This document shows positions 22,280-34,565 of a stretch of 64,000 nt of DNA, piece by piece; the stretch's first letter is position 1, and every line of letters starts with the position of its first letter. Under the pieces are notes generated by a model. That model saw only the letters and a program-made list of their open reading frames with translations, made no database searches and was not told the DNA's origin. A program made the translations under genes and the position numbers. Source of the stretch: Inia geoffrensis (taxonomy: Eukaryota > Chordata > Mammalia > Artiodactyla > Iniidae); the NCBI GenBank assembly GCA_036417435.1, contig CM070911.1:4154001-4218000 (forward strand), given 5' to 3'.

Positions 22280-23640
22280 TGAGAGAGCCTACTGCCCCAA
22301 AGAGGTGCTTACCTGTGTGCCTTGGGGGTGAGGGTGAATGATTGTTGGGGTCTCAGAAAAGGAAGGGAGATGGGGATTCCAAACACAGGGTTACAGATTA
22401 GTCATACACAGAGTTGAACTCTACAAGCTTTAAGATATTTACACTGGAATTCTAATTCTGTGACATTTATTAGTCTCTATTTGGGCCTCAACAGAATCTC
22501 ACACAGGTTTTCAAAATAAGGGCATCAGAGACAGAAAAGGCTGGAGGAAGTTTGGTCATCATCCTGCCACATCCCTGATGGTCCCTTTCAAGATCTGGGT
22601 AAACACTTCAGGGTGAAGCTGGGAAGGGGGCACCCCATGAGAATCCACTGAAACGCTGTGAAAACACTGTGGTTCCTGCTTCAGACTCTGTCTGGGTTCC
22701 TATGGTGCCCCATCCCCATCACTTCCTCATTCCATCCCATAAATTCTGCAGAGACAACTCTTGCTAGGACTTCAGCTCCCTCAAGTCCTGGCTCCATCAT
22801 CCCTGGGGTGTTCTGCTCAGCCCAGGGAAGGGGAGAGATGCACAATGTCTGTCGAGCACCGTGCTTTGGTGTTTCTTCTTCCTAAGTCCTTACAATATCC
22901 CTTCCAGGTAAGCATACTTATCTTCTCAATTTAGAGATGGGAAACCAGCTCCCAGCATAACATAGAATAAGGGCAGAGGTGAGGTTCCGATAACCTGCAT
23001 CTGACACCAAAGCACAGACCAAACCTCCTCTGTGCTTGGCCAAGACCAGGGAAGGGCTGCGTAGGTGGGATTCCTGCAGTGATTTCCCTCCATGCACTGA
23101 TTTCAAAGCTTGATTAAGGACTCACTCTCTAATTATACACAGTTTAAGTCTTTTCTCCTCGGTGAGATAATGAATTTAAGCAGGTCCCCCCATAATTGCA
23201 TATTTTTTCTTGAATTCTATCCTTGCCCTTGTTGCTGGCCACAGTATGGTACTCGATAGATGATTATTCATTAGGTGGTCACTCAGGATTCTAAATGGCT
23301 TTCTTTGGGATGTGAAAAGGATTTTTGATATCCTTGAGGCATAAAATGTAAAAAGTCAAGTATCTGTGAAAGACAAACCAAAAGCTCTGTTATCTCTGCT
23401 TTGCCACATGCGCAGCTGAAACACGGAGTGGTCAGCTGGCTGCCACATTGAGCCAACAGCCTCCTTGTCTACCTCATCACTAACAGCCATATAGCTAAGT
23501 TTATGAGGCCAATTATAACTCAGAGTACTTGAAGACATTATTTACAAAGTGTTAATTCTCTTGGGAGAATTTACGGAGAGCACTGTCATCGATCCATGCA
23601 TTTGCCACAGTCAACGTTATTTATCCAGAACTATTCCTTC
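22280..23640. other. Mostly unannotated stretch
   Basis: No gene recognised. 22850-22990 carries faint antisense MIR wording ('gtaagcatacttatcttctcaatttagagatggg'). Confidence 0.4.
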
Positions 23641-23659
23641 CTCTTCTGTGCTTAACTGC

Positions 23660-23955
23660 TTAGTAAATGTATCTTTCATCTTCCTCAACCTCAGTTTTCT
23701 CATCTGTGAAGTGGCACTCATTATACTTCTCTCACAGAGTAATAGCACTTACTTCGCACAGTTGTTGTGAGAATCAGGAAAGAGACAAGCTGGTGGAGTA
23801 GAGGGCCTGAGCTCACCCCTTCTCATGAGGGCACCAGAATCACAACTAACTGCTGAACAACCACTGACAGTTGTGAGAATTAAATGAACAACAGTTTGAA
23901 AATAATTCAGCACAGTACCCAGAATATTGTAGATGTGGACCAAATATTTGCCCTA
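23660..23955 (+). mobile_element. MIR SINE, sense, interrupted
   Basis: The MIR core 'cctcaacctcagttttctcatctgtgaagtgg' (23683-23715) leads to a 'gttgttgtgagaat' block (23761-23774). It resumes after a 93 bp insert as 'ttgtgagaattaaatgaacaac' (23871-23892) and 'cagcacagtacccagaatattg' (23910-23931). Confidence 0.78.
23775..23867 (+). mobile_element. 93 bp L1 5'-end fragment inserted in the MIR
   Basis: Text such as AGACAAGCTGGTGGAGTAGA (23782-23801) and ACCAGAATCACAACTAACTG (23833-23852) is what I know from the start of the 5' UTR of artiodactyl-lineage L1s. It is flanked by CAGTTGTTGTGAGAAT (23759-23774) and CAGTTGTGAGAAT (23868-23880), a slightly diverged target-site duplication. It lacks any L1 3' end or A-tail. 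The family match is from memory. Confidence 0.6.
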
Positions 23956-24639
23956 AGTACTCATTCTGTGTTTAACTTAAAGTCCCTTGATAAGCGTTAG
24001 CTTAGCAACAATTCATTTTTGAAGGGAAGTTGAGTTATCACTTTTTACACCTCTTTACATTCACTTTGATTTTTTTTTATCATTAACATCTATACTGTTT
24101 TTTTATAGCCATTTAACAGGAAAAAATGACATTTTATATCACATTAAAAGATGAAAATGAACAGAAAGTTAACAATGTCAGGTTGAGAGACACATGTTGT
24201 GTATCACATAGGTTTCCTCACTAGCTAAAGGAGTGGATTTCAAAATAAAAGGCACGTTCCCCCAGCTGTAATGCTGGAAGGAAATAGTAGGGTTTCTACA
24301 CATATTTACTTTCCTCTAACATGTTAAAAAATAAACTGAGCTGTACTGATAGTTCATGCACAGATCAACAAATATAGGTTAAAAAGGAAGAATGAGTAAA
24401 TTTATATATTAGCAAAGGAGACATGTTCTTTTTTTTTTCACTAATTGAAGTGCAGGATCGGAAATGTCTGGAAGCTATAGATTTAAGTGATGAGCACCAG
24501 TGTTGTGGCTGAGATTCAAAGTGGCACAGATGCAGCTGAGTATTTAGGCCAGGGCACTGTGGATCCTGAATACTGCCCTCCAGAGGGTGAGAGCTATGTC
24601 CCCCAAGGTAGGTGCAAGGTCTGATATATTGTATGAACT

Positions 24640-24875
24640 CAATAAACGTCAGCTGTTATTTTATTCTGATTAACTAGGCCCTATGCTGAGTGCTCTACAA
24701 TATCACTTTTAATTAACCCTCATGATAGTCATCCAAAATGATGCCATATTCTCCTATTTCAGGCACAGACACCACAGTCCAGGTAGAGTATGTGATTCGC
24801 CCAGTCAGGCAGTGTCTTCTTTCTGGAATTGAATCTGCAACCTGTGTGTCAGCAACACAGGCCCGGTTCTCCGGG
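24640..24875 (-). mobile_element. MIR SINE, antisense
   Basis: Shows 'ctatgctgagtgctctacaatatcac', 'taaccctcatgatagtcatcc' and later 'tgaatctgcaacctgtgtgtc', in antisense MIR order. Confidence 0.62.
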
Positions 24876-25079
24876 GTTTTGTCCTCACCTAAATGGAGCC
24901 AGATGGGAAAGTGACTGCTGTTCAGTGAATTGAGGAGTTTGGTGAGAGGGACAAAGGCCTTCTCTCTCACTCAATGGGCTACCTGGGAAAGTTCCAAATC
25001 TCCAGCTTTCACAGGGCAGATTTTGGGATTCAACAAAACACCATGTATGATGGGATTTGGTAACTGACCACAAGATAGC

Positions 25080-25290
25080 AGCCCTGATGTGGAAGAAAGA
25101 AAACACAGGTTTCAGAGCCACAGACCTGGGTTGGGACCCAGCTTTCTGCCTTCTTTATTTGGAAACTTGAGTCTTTCTTGCTTTCTGTGGCACTAAGGGA
25201 TGATAATATCTAGCCCTTAGGAACTTTAAGATAATCCAAGATAATGTAAGTTCTATATGCACGGATCTGTGAAAAAAGAAAAATGAAATA
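25080..25290 (+). mobile_element. MIR SINE, sense
   Basis: Starts 'acaggtttcagagccacagacctgggttgggaccc' (25106-25140) and continues with a diverged core and 3' end. Confidence 0.6.
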
Positions 25291-25434
25291 GCTGCTACTC
25301 TATTTTATGGGTTTTTTTTGGAAGGAAGAAATGTTTGCACCCCAGCTAGAATTGAATCATGGAAAACAAGTCAGTTGTCTTACAAAAGCCAGGAACCATA
25401 TCCCAGACAGAAAGGACCATAACTCCTATCCCTT

Positions 25435-25620
25435 GTCCCTTCTTTAATGCCTTCTATTCAAATCATAGACCCAAAGGGGACCTTGGGGACCCAAGCCTTT
25501 TCTCATTTCTTAGTTACAGGAAATGAGGTCAGAGGGTTTATATTTCTTGCCCAGAGTCACACAGCAAGTTCACATCAGTGTCAGGACTCAACCCAGATCT
25601 CAGGACTCTTCCTCCAGAAG
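25435..25620 (-). mobile_element. MIR-like fragment, antisense
   Basis: Contains 'gacccaaaggggaccttggggac', 'cttgcccagagtcacacagcaag' and 'ctcaacccagatctcaggactc', the usual antisense MIR wording. Confidence 0.55.
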
Positions 25621-25983
25621 CCTCTCCTTTCTTCCTCCTCGCTCCCTCTCATCTGCCTCCTCCTGACCCTGGCTTTACTCACCTGGCATTCTCTCGCAGC
25701 CCCCCCTCCTGAGACTCCAAACATTCAATGAGTGTATGCAGAAAGTGATCTATATAATGGTGCTGTATGGCTTTGTGTCAGTCCTGTGCTGGTGGCTCCT
25801 GTGGGCACCTCTGGACCACTGTCTTCATCCTTTCCTCACATCCGTCTCCTCTGTGTCTGCTGGGGTAATTTGTCTGGAGCTCTTGGGGACTGAACTGTAT
25901 CCCCAAACCATTCCATGCACGGTGTGGTGCCAGCTACTTGGGAACATTTCAATACTTGAGTGGTTCCAGATGTGCACAAATGA

Positions 25984-26215
25984 CCCCAAGCACACACGGT
26001 TCACACATGCACACATACACATGTGCGCTCACACATGCACACACACCTACACTCATACAGGTTAAAAACTGCACACACAATAGACAGTGAGCACACAAAC
26101 TGGCACACGTGCACACACACACAGAGCTTACACAGCACACACATACATGCAGGTGCACACACTCAGCTCACAGTGCACACACAGGCACATGTGCATATGC
26201 ACACACAGTGCTTCC
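25984..26215. repeat. Imperfect (CA)n-rich block
   Basis: Over 230 bases of ACACACATGC/GTGCACACAC-like words interrupted by unique bases. The reading frames across it on both strands (Cys/Val- and His/Thr-rich) are repeat artefacts. Confidence 0.88.
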
Positions 26216-26219
26216 AAGC

Positions 26220-28990
26220 TGTGTCATCTATTTTGCAGCCTAGCCCTGAGTGAGTGATTGGATGAACCAGAAAGCATGTGGGCTCCGTCTCATCTGAAGA
26301 CAACCTATGAGACACAATTTCCCTGTGATGGTGAAACTGTCTGGCATCTGCAGACTTCTAAGCCACTTACAGATATTATAAAACCAGCTCTGATTGTGTC
26401 ATGATGACTGCTGACATTTAGTGTCTGTCAGCCTGGGGGAAAAAAGGATGAGAAAAGAAAAGAAAAAGGCTTTGCCCGCTGCTAGGATCTCTCCAGCTGG
26501 TGAAGCTGAGGCCCTGGTGTCAGGAAAGGCTCTCCATCTTGTCAGTCCTGATGCTTCAGTAAATCCTTCCCGAGGTCAAGCACCCTTCTGGCCACTGGGT
26601 GCCCATTTCCCCTCCTCACCCCGGTTCCTGCATACCTCATACCTGACGTTTTTGACTGATGGACTGGAAAGGTACCTGGGAACAAAGGCTGTTACATAAA
26701 ATCCAAGGCAGCATATTAATATTTCATTAGCATTTCTTTTCTCTCTGAGGCTGACTGGCAGCTCAGTCGAGATAGTGGCAAAGCTGATTTTAATTATTTT
26801 TCTTCAACCTGCATCGCTTCCCTCACTGCCTTTTCCTGCTGTAAATCAGTCAGAATGTTTTCCTTCATTATTACCATAAGCGCTCAGCAGTCTCTAATTA
26901 CTCTAAAGAATTTATCTTTTATTTCTAAAGCTGAGATTTTCAAGAGGGAAGGAGAAAGAGGGAGAGAGCCATAATTAACCATGCAGCTGTTGGTGGTCCG
27001 CCCAAGTCTAGAACTGCACGGTCCCCGCTAGTTTGCTGGGCTGTTTGGGGGGACTGAATGCAGCCGTGATATGACAGTCTTCAAAGCAGGGAGAGCAATG
27101 TGTACCACTCCCAATACTTTAGAGAGGCTCCTTGGAATCCACTTTTACTTTCAAGATGTTTAAAGAGCAGACTGGGAAGGCATGGCACACACGTGCTACG
27201 TGTGAAGCCCTGTATTCTGGGATCCCAGGGAGGGAGCTGTCCCAGGCTGTAGGAGCACGGTCTAGGGAACACCCCCCGGCAGGCATTCTCCATCACCTGG
27301 GCTTGCAGCCTGCAGATGCAGCTAAGCACGTTTCCTGCCAGGAAAAGTCAGGGAACACCCATTATAGATTGCTGGGCAGACAGCATGACTGGGTTGTTTC
27401 CTGGGAAAAAGTTCTTCCCTCTTGGTGAGACCAGAGCAAAGAAGAGGATAGAGACCATTTCAGATGAGTGACAAAAAATACATAACCTCACCGCCCTGCA
27501 GGCATATAGCCTTGTCATTAGATATATCTTCTTTCAGGGGATTGCATTAGCTTCCTGGTACTATGACTTACAAGGGAAGGGTAGCAAAACGCAAATTGAG
27601 GGTTTTCATGATAATCGGTCTTTTCTATATTTCCCCAGAATTGAATCTGCCTCTGGCTGTCTCTGAGTTTTATTGGGTTGATGAGTCTCAAACTGATTAT
27701 TCCTTGGAAATAAGGAAATAAACAGAAATGAAGATGGAACACAGAGCATCTATCTAATAGAAATATTACCTATAACCAGGATCCAGAGAATGTTTATGCT
27801 TACGTTCTCTTTTGGGTGACATTCTCATCTGGGCAGCTGGGGTCTGTGTGTAACTGGAATAGAGGAGGAAAACTGAAGTTAAGCCATGGGACCATTCCAA
27901 ACCAGCTGTGCTATAAAGCTGTTCAACATCAATGGCCCTCTTACAGCCTAAATAGGAGACTTGCTTCTGATGGGGGGAAACCACCTGCACTAATGAGCCC
28001 ATGATTATTCAGCCCCTTGAATGGCTCACATTGGGCATCCTTTCCGGAGAGCAGCCCTGAGGTTTTATTGAAGACTAAGCTGAGGATTTTTGAGGTGGAA
28101 AGCACCTACTGAGGACTAGCAAAAGGCCTGGCAACTCATTCAAATCTTGATGACTAAGAGTTCAAAATACAGTGTAAAAAGGTGAAATGCCACCCCCATC
28201 ACTCTGATTTCCTGACAAGCACGTGGAGTGGGAAATCTAACAGCCATGTGCACCCCGTGATGCTACAGGCAAGGGCACCACTGCAGAGTGCTATAAAGTG
28301 ACAGGAGGTGTCAGCCATGCTCAGGAGCCCTTCTGAATCCTGACTGGGAAGCAGGTCAGGGTTCGAGCTGCAGAGTGCTTGGGAAAACCAAAAGCATGGA
28401 GGCAGGAAGTGCAGAATGTCTTGCTATGACGTTAAGGAGGCTCTCGGCCATGCAGAAAGCCCCTGACTGTCTTGCTCCTTTGCCCCCTCGTTCATCAAAT
28501 GAGCAGGATGCTTGCTGTTCTACCTGCCTCACCACGCTCATGAAGAGAATCGATGTAAACACCCTGGGACCAGAGTAAAGGCAGCAAAAATAAACCTTGT
28601 TTTTTGACAAATGGAAAGTTATATATACTTACATCAATGCAGCATTTGGTTTGACTCTGCACCTGGGTAAAGACAAGCTTGCCGTTGATAAGACTCTTAC
28701 CCTCTGAGCCAACTGCCTTGCTATTTAAATAATATGTTGTCATTATTTATTCCCTAGTTCACTAATTTTTATTTAATGAGGAACCTGTGCCTTCACCAGG
28801 ATGTGGGGTATCATTCCTCCAAAAATTAGTTTTGATTTGGTATACGATAGAGGAATATAAATTTCTCACTCCACACTGAATTAAGAACTTCCAGGAACAT
28901 GCAATTCCATGGTGGTTTAAAGAAATGGCATGACCAGTTTGGGGCTCTCTGGCTCTCTCTCTGTGATTTAAAGCCAGAAGCATTGACCCA
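26220..28990. other. Repeat-poor stretch, no gene recognised
   Basis: Short overlapping frames occur on both strands without recognisable protein content. 26705-26990 contains several TAAT-core motifs and looks like possible conserved non-coding DNA; see findings. Confidence 0.45.
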
Positions 28991-29004
28991 GGCATTAACA
29001 AGGC

Positions 29005-29185
29005 GCTGAGTCAGCACAGCCAGGGGGAAAGGCACAGCTCTGCTTTCCCCATCTGTAAAATGAGATTGATAAACTCTTGCCACCATTACTCCCAAAAAGG
29101 ATGTGTGAGCACGACAGGGATGACATCTGCTGAGAGCTTTGCCTACTCGGAGAGGATGCACAACAGCATCCACTGGGTCCAGCAG
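29005..29185 (+). mobile_element. MIR-like fragment, sense
   Basis: Contains 'tttccccatctgtaaaatgagattgata' (29045-29072), the MIR core, and a diverged 3' part. Confidence 0.6.
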
Positions 29186-29189
29186 CTAC

Positions 29190-31430
29190 TAATTAATATT
29201 ATTTATGTAGAGTAATAAGAATGGTAATAAGATTAGTTCTCACTGCACAACACTGCAGTGGCTTCTAGAGCAACTATACGTGTATTCTCTACCTTTGCAG
29301 AGAAAGAACCTGAGACGGAGTGGGTCTAAGTCATTTCTACGGTGATGAAGCTAATAAATGTCAGCTCACACCTGGCATCTGGGAAGTCCATTTCTCACAC
29401 TTGCCTTTGCACTTCATCCGGTACCATCTCCTTGCTCAGGCCTGACACTATCAACTCAAAACCTTTACTTGCTTGCCTGGGAGCTGGAAAATTGGACCAA
29501 GAGCCAGGAGACCTAGAATCTACCCCAGGTCTTCCTTGGGAAACCTCTTCACATCTAAGAATGTGGGGCTCTTCACCTATGAAAATTTGATGCCATCTGA
29601 AATTCAGTGAGGACTTTCAAGTCCTATAATTGAATGCATGCCATAGCATCAGATAAGGATGTAAAGACAAGGAGAATGAGATGCTTTTCATTGGATCTAT
29701 TACATATTAAATTTTTACTATATATTATGGTTTATATAAATCATATAATGTGTGATATTTAGTACATTTTAAAATATTGGGTATTTGGAACAAGATTTAT
29801 TTCTGAAGAAACTTACTACAAAAACCAAATAACAGAATAAGAAAAAAAAATGACCAGATTTATAAAAGTTAGATTTAGACTCTTTCAAGACTACTTTATT
29901 TCTATTAGAGGATATGACACTATACTACGGATAAGCAAGGTCCTCAGGATAAAAAAAAAAAAAAAAAAAAAAAGCTATAGGCATTTTTTTAAGATAAACC
30001 AAATTTTAAAAATTCTGACTTTTACCTTTAAAACCAGATGTTAAGGCAGTCTAATCCCAAGTAAGAACAGACAGATTGGTGTAAAAGTGGGCATTAAAGA
30101 CCTATCTGAAAATGACTTTCTTACTTTCCTAAAATTTGTCTTTTTAATTGTTTTATGTTTGTTTTCTAAAGACCTTTTGTTTCCAAAAGTTCCTGTAAAA
30201 AAAGCAAATCTATAATGTGAGAGCACTATACTCTTTTCATTAGATTTTCCTATCATCAATCTGTTATACTACCCTAAACTTCACTGAGTGAGTTCTGGAA
30301 AAAGTAGTCAGAGGACAAGTGATTATTGAAGAGGAAGTTAGACAGAGAAGGAAACATCCAAGAGGGTAGAACATTCAAGAATACAAGTGTTCCTAATGGT
30401 TAGTGAGATAGCTGAGAACATTGTTGTGGGAGAGGGAACTAGCCAAAATTCCTCTCTTCCTTTACCTGGAGGTGAGCCTGAGTTCCAAGGTGGCAAAATA
30501 CATTTTCAACACTGAAAATCATGAATGACAAGACTTACCTAAAACAGCTAATTTTCTGTTGGGAAAACAGATTTTATGGCTCTTATCCAATCCACTAAAA
30601 GGAAAATGGTAAATTCGATTCCAATCAATTCAAGACAGTGTGTGCTGTGCACATGTTCCTGACTAGGGGAGATGACAAGAACCATGGTAGAGAAAAAATA
30701 CCAAGACATGGGTATTCCTCATCTCTGGTTTTCAAGCCAGTAGGAAGGCTGAAATGTACGCCCCTATCCTCCTGACACAGTATAATCAGTTCTTTACTCT
30801 TTAAGTGCTTGTTTATACCCACAAACGCCTGGAAAGCAAAGAGTATGTCTTAATTTCTGAAGCTCCTACCTGCTGACTCTGATATCCGTTATACTAAAAT
30901 ACAGTTAATCAATATTGGTTACATTAATGTTAGAGGTACTAAAGCAATGGAATTTAAAGTTGTGACAATTAAGTAGGTAAGACAGATATTACTGACCAAT
31001 TTCTGGGATTAGTAGTCATTGAGGTGTGAGCTCCCTGTTAGCAAAAAAACTACATGGGAGTCGAGTTTCCATGCTTATATAAAACCTCAACAAGAATTTT
31101 TGTGAATCACTAAGCTTTTGTGTTACTTCTTCTCTCTCCCAGGAAATAAACGTAAATCTGTCTAATCTAGAAGAAACCACTACTCATATACTTCAATTAG
31201 CCAAGCTACAAAGGATGCTTGCCTGCAGCGCAGGATAGCAAACTCCCCTCCAAATTTATCCTTTCATATCTTCAGTAGTGGTCACCCAGGCAAACGAGAG
31301 GCTATTGTAGGTGGTAGATATGTTAGCTCTGGTACAGCTGGGCTCTGGTATCTAACAGAGAGAAAAGATGTCAATAATTTGTGAGGCATAGTACCTGGAA
31401 GAGGGATCCAGCTGCCCGTACTTAAGGTCT
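29190..31430. other. Unannotated, AT-rich stretch
   Basis: No gene recognised. An A-run at 29950-29973 could be the tail of an unidentified old retroelement on the plus strand. Confidence 0.4.
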
Positions 31431-31450
31431 CAACAGGAATTAAATGCATG

Positions 31451-31670
31451 GGGCTTCCCTGGTGGCGCAGTGGTTGAGAGTCCGCCTGCCGATGCAGGGG
31501 ACACGGGTTCGTGCCCCGGTCTGGGAAGATCCCACATGCAGCGGAGTGGCTGGGCCCTTGAGCCATGGCCGCTGAGCCTGCGCGTCCGGAGCCTGTGCTC
31601 CGCAACGGGAGAGGCCACAACAGTGAGAGGCCCGCGTACCGCAAAAAAAAAAAAAAAAAAAAAAAAAAAA
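31451..31670 (+). mobile_element. CHR-type tRNA-derived SINE, young
   Basis: Starts GGGCTTCCCTGGTGGCGCAG, with box A-like TGGCGCAGTGGTTGAGAGT and box B-like GGTTCGTGCC (31505-31514), the CHR body, and a pure A-tail (31643-31670). A perfect 15 bp target-site duplication, GGAATTAAATGCATG, lies at 31436-31450 and 31671-31685. Frames of 75-128 codons across it are artefacts. Confidence 0.96.
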
Positions 31671-31877
31671 GGAATTAAATGCATGAAACAAATATAATAA
31701 CACAAATTTCAACTGGTATAAACCCTTTTTAACACTGTATCTCACACGGCTTGAATATTCTCCAGCTTTGAAAGAGAAATAGAAGCATACAGAATAATTT
31801 GAGAAATGGAATGTAAAGCAAGCCAAGTGTTCACAGAGCTGTGAAGTAGTATGGCTGAAAATAATGCTATGGATCAG

Positions 31878-32015
31878 TGTTTCTCAAAATACGGATTAGA
31901 GAACTACAGCAGGATCATGAGGTTTTGCACCTCCCTGCAATTAGATTTGCTGGCTCCCTCTAAAAGATTTAAAGGATCTGGGGTGGGTCCCAGAAATCTG
32001 CATTTTTAGAAAGCA
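31878..32015. mobile_element. MER5-like hAT DNA transposon remnant
   Basis: Starts 'atcagtgtttctcaaaatacgg' and contains 'ctggggtgggtcccagaaatctgcattttta' (31979-32009), typical of the MER5 group of hAT-Charlie miniature elements. Confidence 0.6.
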
Positions 32016-32444
32016 CTTATTTTTTTTCACTGATTGACTTCTCTCATATGGTGGTTGTATGAAATTCAATGCCCAGTGGGGAAGTCCATTCACAGTGAGG
32101 GAAATGGGCCTTGGAAAACTCACTGCATGAAACTGATTAAGGACTAGGGCGGTTGTATTGTACTAAGAGGTTTCCCAAAGAGCCATCAGCATTCACCTTG
32201 GCAGTGAATGGCTCTAATGGAAAAGACTGATAGGATAGTCCTGCTTTGTCGGCATGCAGGATGGGGGTGAGGGCACAGTGTAAACTAGAATACACTTTTC
32301 ATCATACAGGCAAAATCTGTGCCATAGAGATGGGTGTGAGTGTGAAATTTAGTACACGTAAACTTGGGGAGGCGGCTGCTCCTGGAATATAGGAGGTTAG
32401 CCCGAGCTTTCTAGGAAGGTGTGGTTGCTAATTTGTAAACAAAC

Positions 32445-32690
32445 AAATAACAAACAAAGGGTGTTGATTTTTATCTTTACAATAAAGAAGTCTGTCAAGG
32501 GCCAGAGAGTGAAATTTTTAGGCTTTGAAACTTTATAGTTGACATAACAGCCATTCAATTTAGTTTGAAAGCATTGTATTAGACAATACATAAACTAACA
32601 AGGGTGTCTTTGCCTCAATAAAACTTTATTTACAAAAACAGACAGTGGTCCAACTGGACCTGTGGGCTCAAGTTTGACAACTCTGAATTT
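32445..32690. mobile_element. hAT-type MER element remnant
   Basis: The end 'cctcaataaaactttatttacaaaaacagac' (32613-32643) followed by 'cctgtgggctcaagtttgacaac' (32660-32682), with 'gtctgtcaagggccagagagtg' at the other end (32491-32512), is a common mammalian MER-type nonautonomous transposon (MER20-like, name from memory). Confidence 0.65.
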
Positions 32691-33230
32691 ATAGCATTAA
32701 TGCCTTAAGCTTTCATGGCCTGTTGTAGTTATCTGTTTAGCAAAAATCTGTAGTTTTATGGTCTTACATAGGTCCCCCATCTTTTCTTAGAAAGAATGGC
32801 AGGCATGTTAATAAATATTATGAATGAAACCTGCAGTGTCTTGGGCCATGTGAACATCTTTTTGAGTGGACTTTGTTCAAAAATAATTAGCATAAGCTTT
32901 TTAGTTTAAATCAACTTTAAACATAAAAGTGTGTCCTGTATATGTAATTTTACCAATTTTATTACCATTTTCGTAAACGTTTTATGCAGGAGCACAACAA
33001 TGTCCATAGCACTCTTGCCTTGGCTTTTCTAGGTGAGGGGGTACCTCTTGTATATGTATCCATTCTACACATAAATGGCATCTAGCAATCCCCTGCCTCT
33101 TCTGCTCTGGTTCATCCATAGGGGGTCATGTGTTGACCACTGCAAATTCTTCTTTATTCCTTTGTTGCAAGTGGACATGACCCAGTCTTGTGGGCACTAA
33201 ATCAACTTGTGTTGGGAACTGCCACCCCTG

Positions 33231-33579
33231 GGGTTTTTTTTTAATTATTTATTTTTGGCTGCATTGGGTCTTCATTGCTGCACGTGGGCTTTCTCTAGTT
33301 GCAGTGAGTGGGGGCTATTCTTTGTTGTGGCGCACAGGCTTCTCATAATGGTGGCTTCTCTTTTGGCAGAACATGGGCTCTAGGTGCTCAGGCTTCATTA
33401 GTTGTGGCATGTAGGCTCAGTAGTTGTGGCTTGTAGGCTCTAGAGTGCAGGCTCCGTAGTTGTGGCACATGAGCTTAGTTGCACCACGACATATGGGATC
33501 TTCCCAGACCCGGGCTCGAACCTGTGTCCCCTGCATTGGCAGGTGGATTCCCAACCATGGCTCCACTAGGGAAGTCCCT
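33231..33579 (-). mobile_element. CHR-2-type long tRNA-derived SINE
   Basis: The minus strand starts GGGACTTCCCTAGTGGAGCC. The body holds repeated 'gtagttgtggc' words (33400-33465) and ends in an AT-rich tail (33236-33256 on the plus strand). The duplication TGCCACCCCTG occurs at 33220-33230 and 33580-33590. It is about 340 bp and more diverged than the shorter CHR copies, so probably older. Confidence 0.9.
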
Positions 33580-33827
33580 TGCCACCCCTGTTTGATAACT
33601 ATACTTCACTGAAAATAAGTTTTCCTTTCACTGAGTACCTTCATTGCTAGGCTGATTTGGCTGAGGTAGAAGAGCAATAAGGTGGTGTGAAGAAAAGTGA
33701 GGAGATACCTTTCTTTGTTTTGTGTCACAGTCTGTCCTAAAGGTGTTCATACAGCCTGGGATTGTGTCTAGATATCTTCAACCGTTTTAAAGGAGTGCAT
33801 TTTACGTTTTCATCCAAAGTGCTCCCT

Positions 33828-33858
33828 CTCTCCTTCTCTCTCTCCCTCTCTCTCTCTG
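33828..33858. repeat. Simple repeat (CT)n
   Basis: CTCTCTCC/CTCTCTCT words over about 31 bases. Confidence 0.8.
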
Positions 33859-34129
33859 AAACCCAAACCAGGACCAAGACAAAAACGACTCAGAGACTTT
33901 TGACAGTCTCTCCTGTTCTAAGTCTCTGCAACTGCAGCTCCAGCTTGCATGCTCTCCAGTTGTTTCTCTAAGGAAGGATCCTCATCTACAAGTCTACTCA
34001 GCTCCTCTGCAAACAGGTGAGTAGTACGATCCCCAAAGGAGGACAGATCCCAAAAGTCAGCTTAAAGATTCATCCTTCCAGAAGCACTTCCTTGTCTAAG
34101 TTGTGGCTCCTTGGTCTCAGCCTTTTTTT

Positions 34130-34565
34130 TCCTTTGGACCAGTTAATCGTTCTTTATTTTCTCACTAAGTCTTGGTGTCCCCAAGGCTCAATTCTAGGTC
34201 CTCTATACTTTTCACTCCTTATTCTTTGAATGATTGTCTCCTTCCCTAGGACAGCAATGAGCATATATGGTCAGATGACTCCTAAATTAAAATTCCCAAC
34301 ATAATTTTTTCTCTGTAATTCAAATGAAGATAACCTATAACTTCCTAACATTTTAAACTCAAGTATCTGAAGACACTTCAAGTTTGTCGTGGGTTCTCAT
34401 TGTTTTCTTTGTCCTCTTTCTGTGTTCCCTACAATCAATGGCACCACTGTGGGAACCAGAAAACAAAGAATCATCCATGTGCTGCTTTTCTTAATCTCCC
34501 TGCCATATCCAATCGTGTACAATGTCCTATATATTTTTCCTTCTAAATTTCTTTCAAATCAAAAT
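34130..34565 (+). mobile_element. L2 LINE fragment (end of ORF)
   Basis: Shows 'ccccaaggctcaattctaggtcctctatac' (34180-34210), 'gatgactcctaaattaaaattccc' (34276-34299) and 'acaatcaatggcaccactgtggg' (34431-34453), in the order of the C-terminal ORF2 of L2. Highly decayed. Confidence 0.65.

Noticed and set aside
25825..26253. Cys/Val-rich and His/Thr-rich frames over the CA block
   Set aside because: Translations of (CA)n/(TG)n words only.
31451..31530. tRNA-like head of the CHR SINE as a possible tRNA gene
   Set aside because: It has box A and box B but is followed by a SINE body and A-tail, with a target-site duplication; it is a retroposon, not a tRNA gene.
31282..31826. Frames of 75-128 codons across the SINE at 31451-31670
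   Set aside because: They are translations of the SINE and its A-tail, and the same peptides recur at the other SINE copies.
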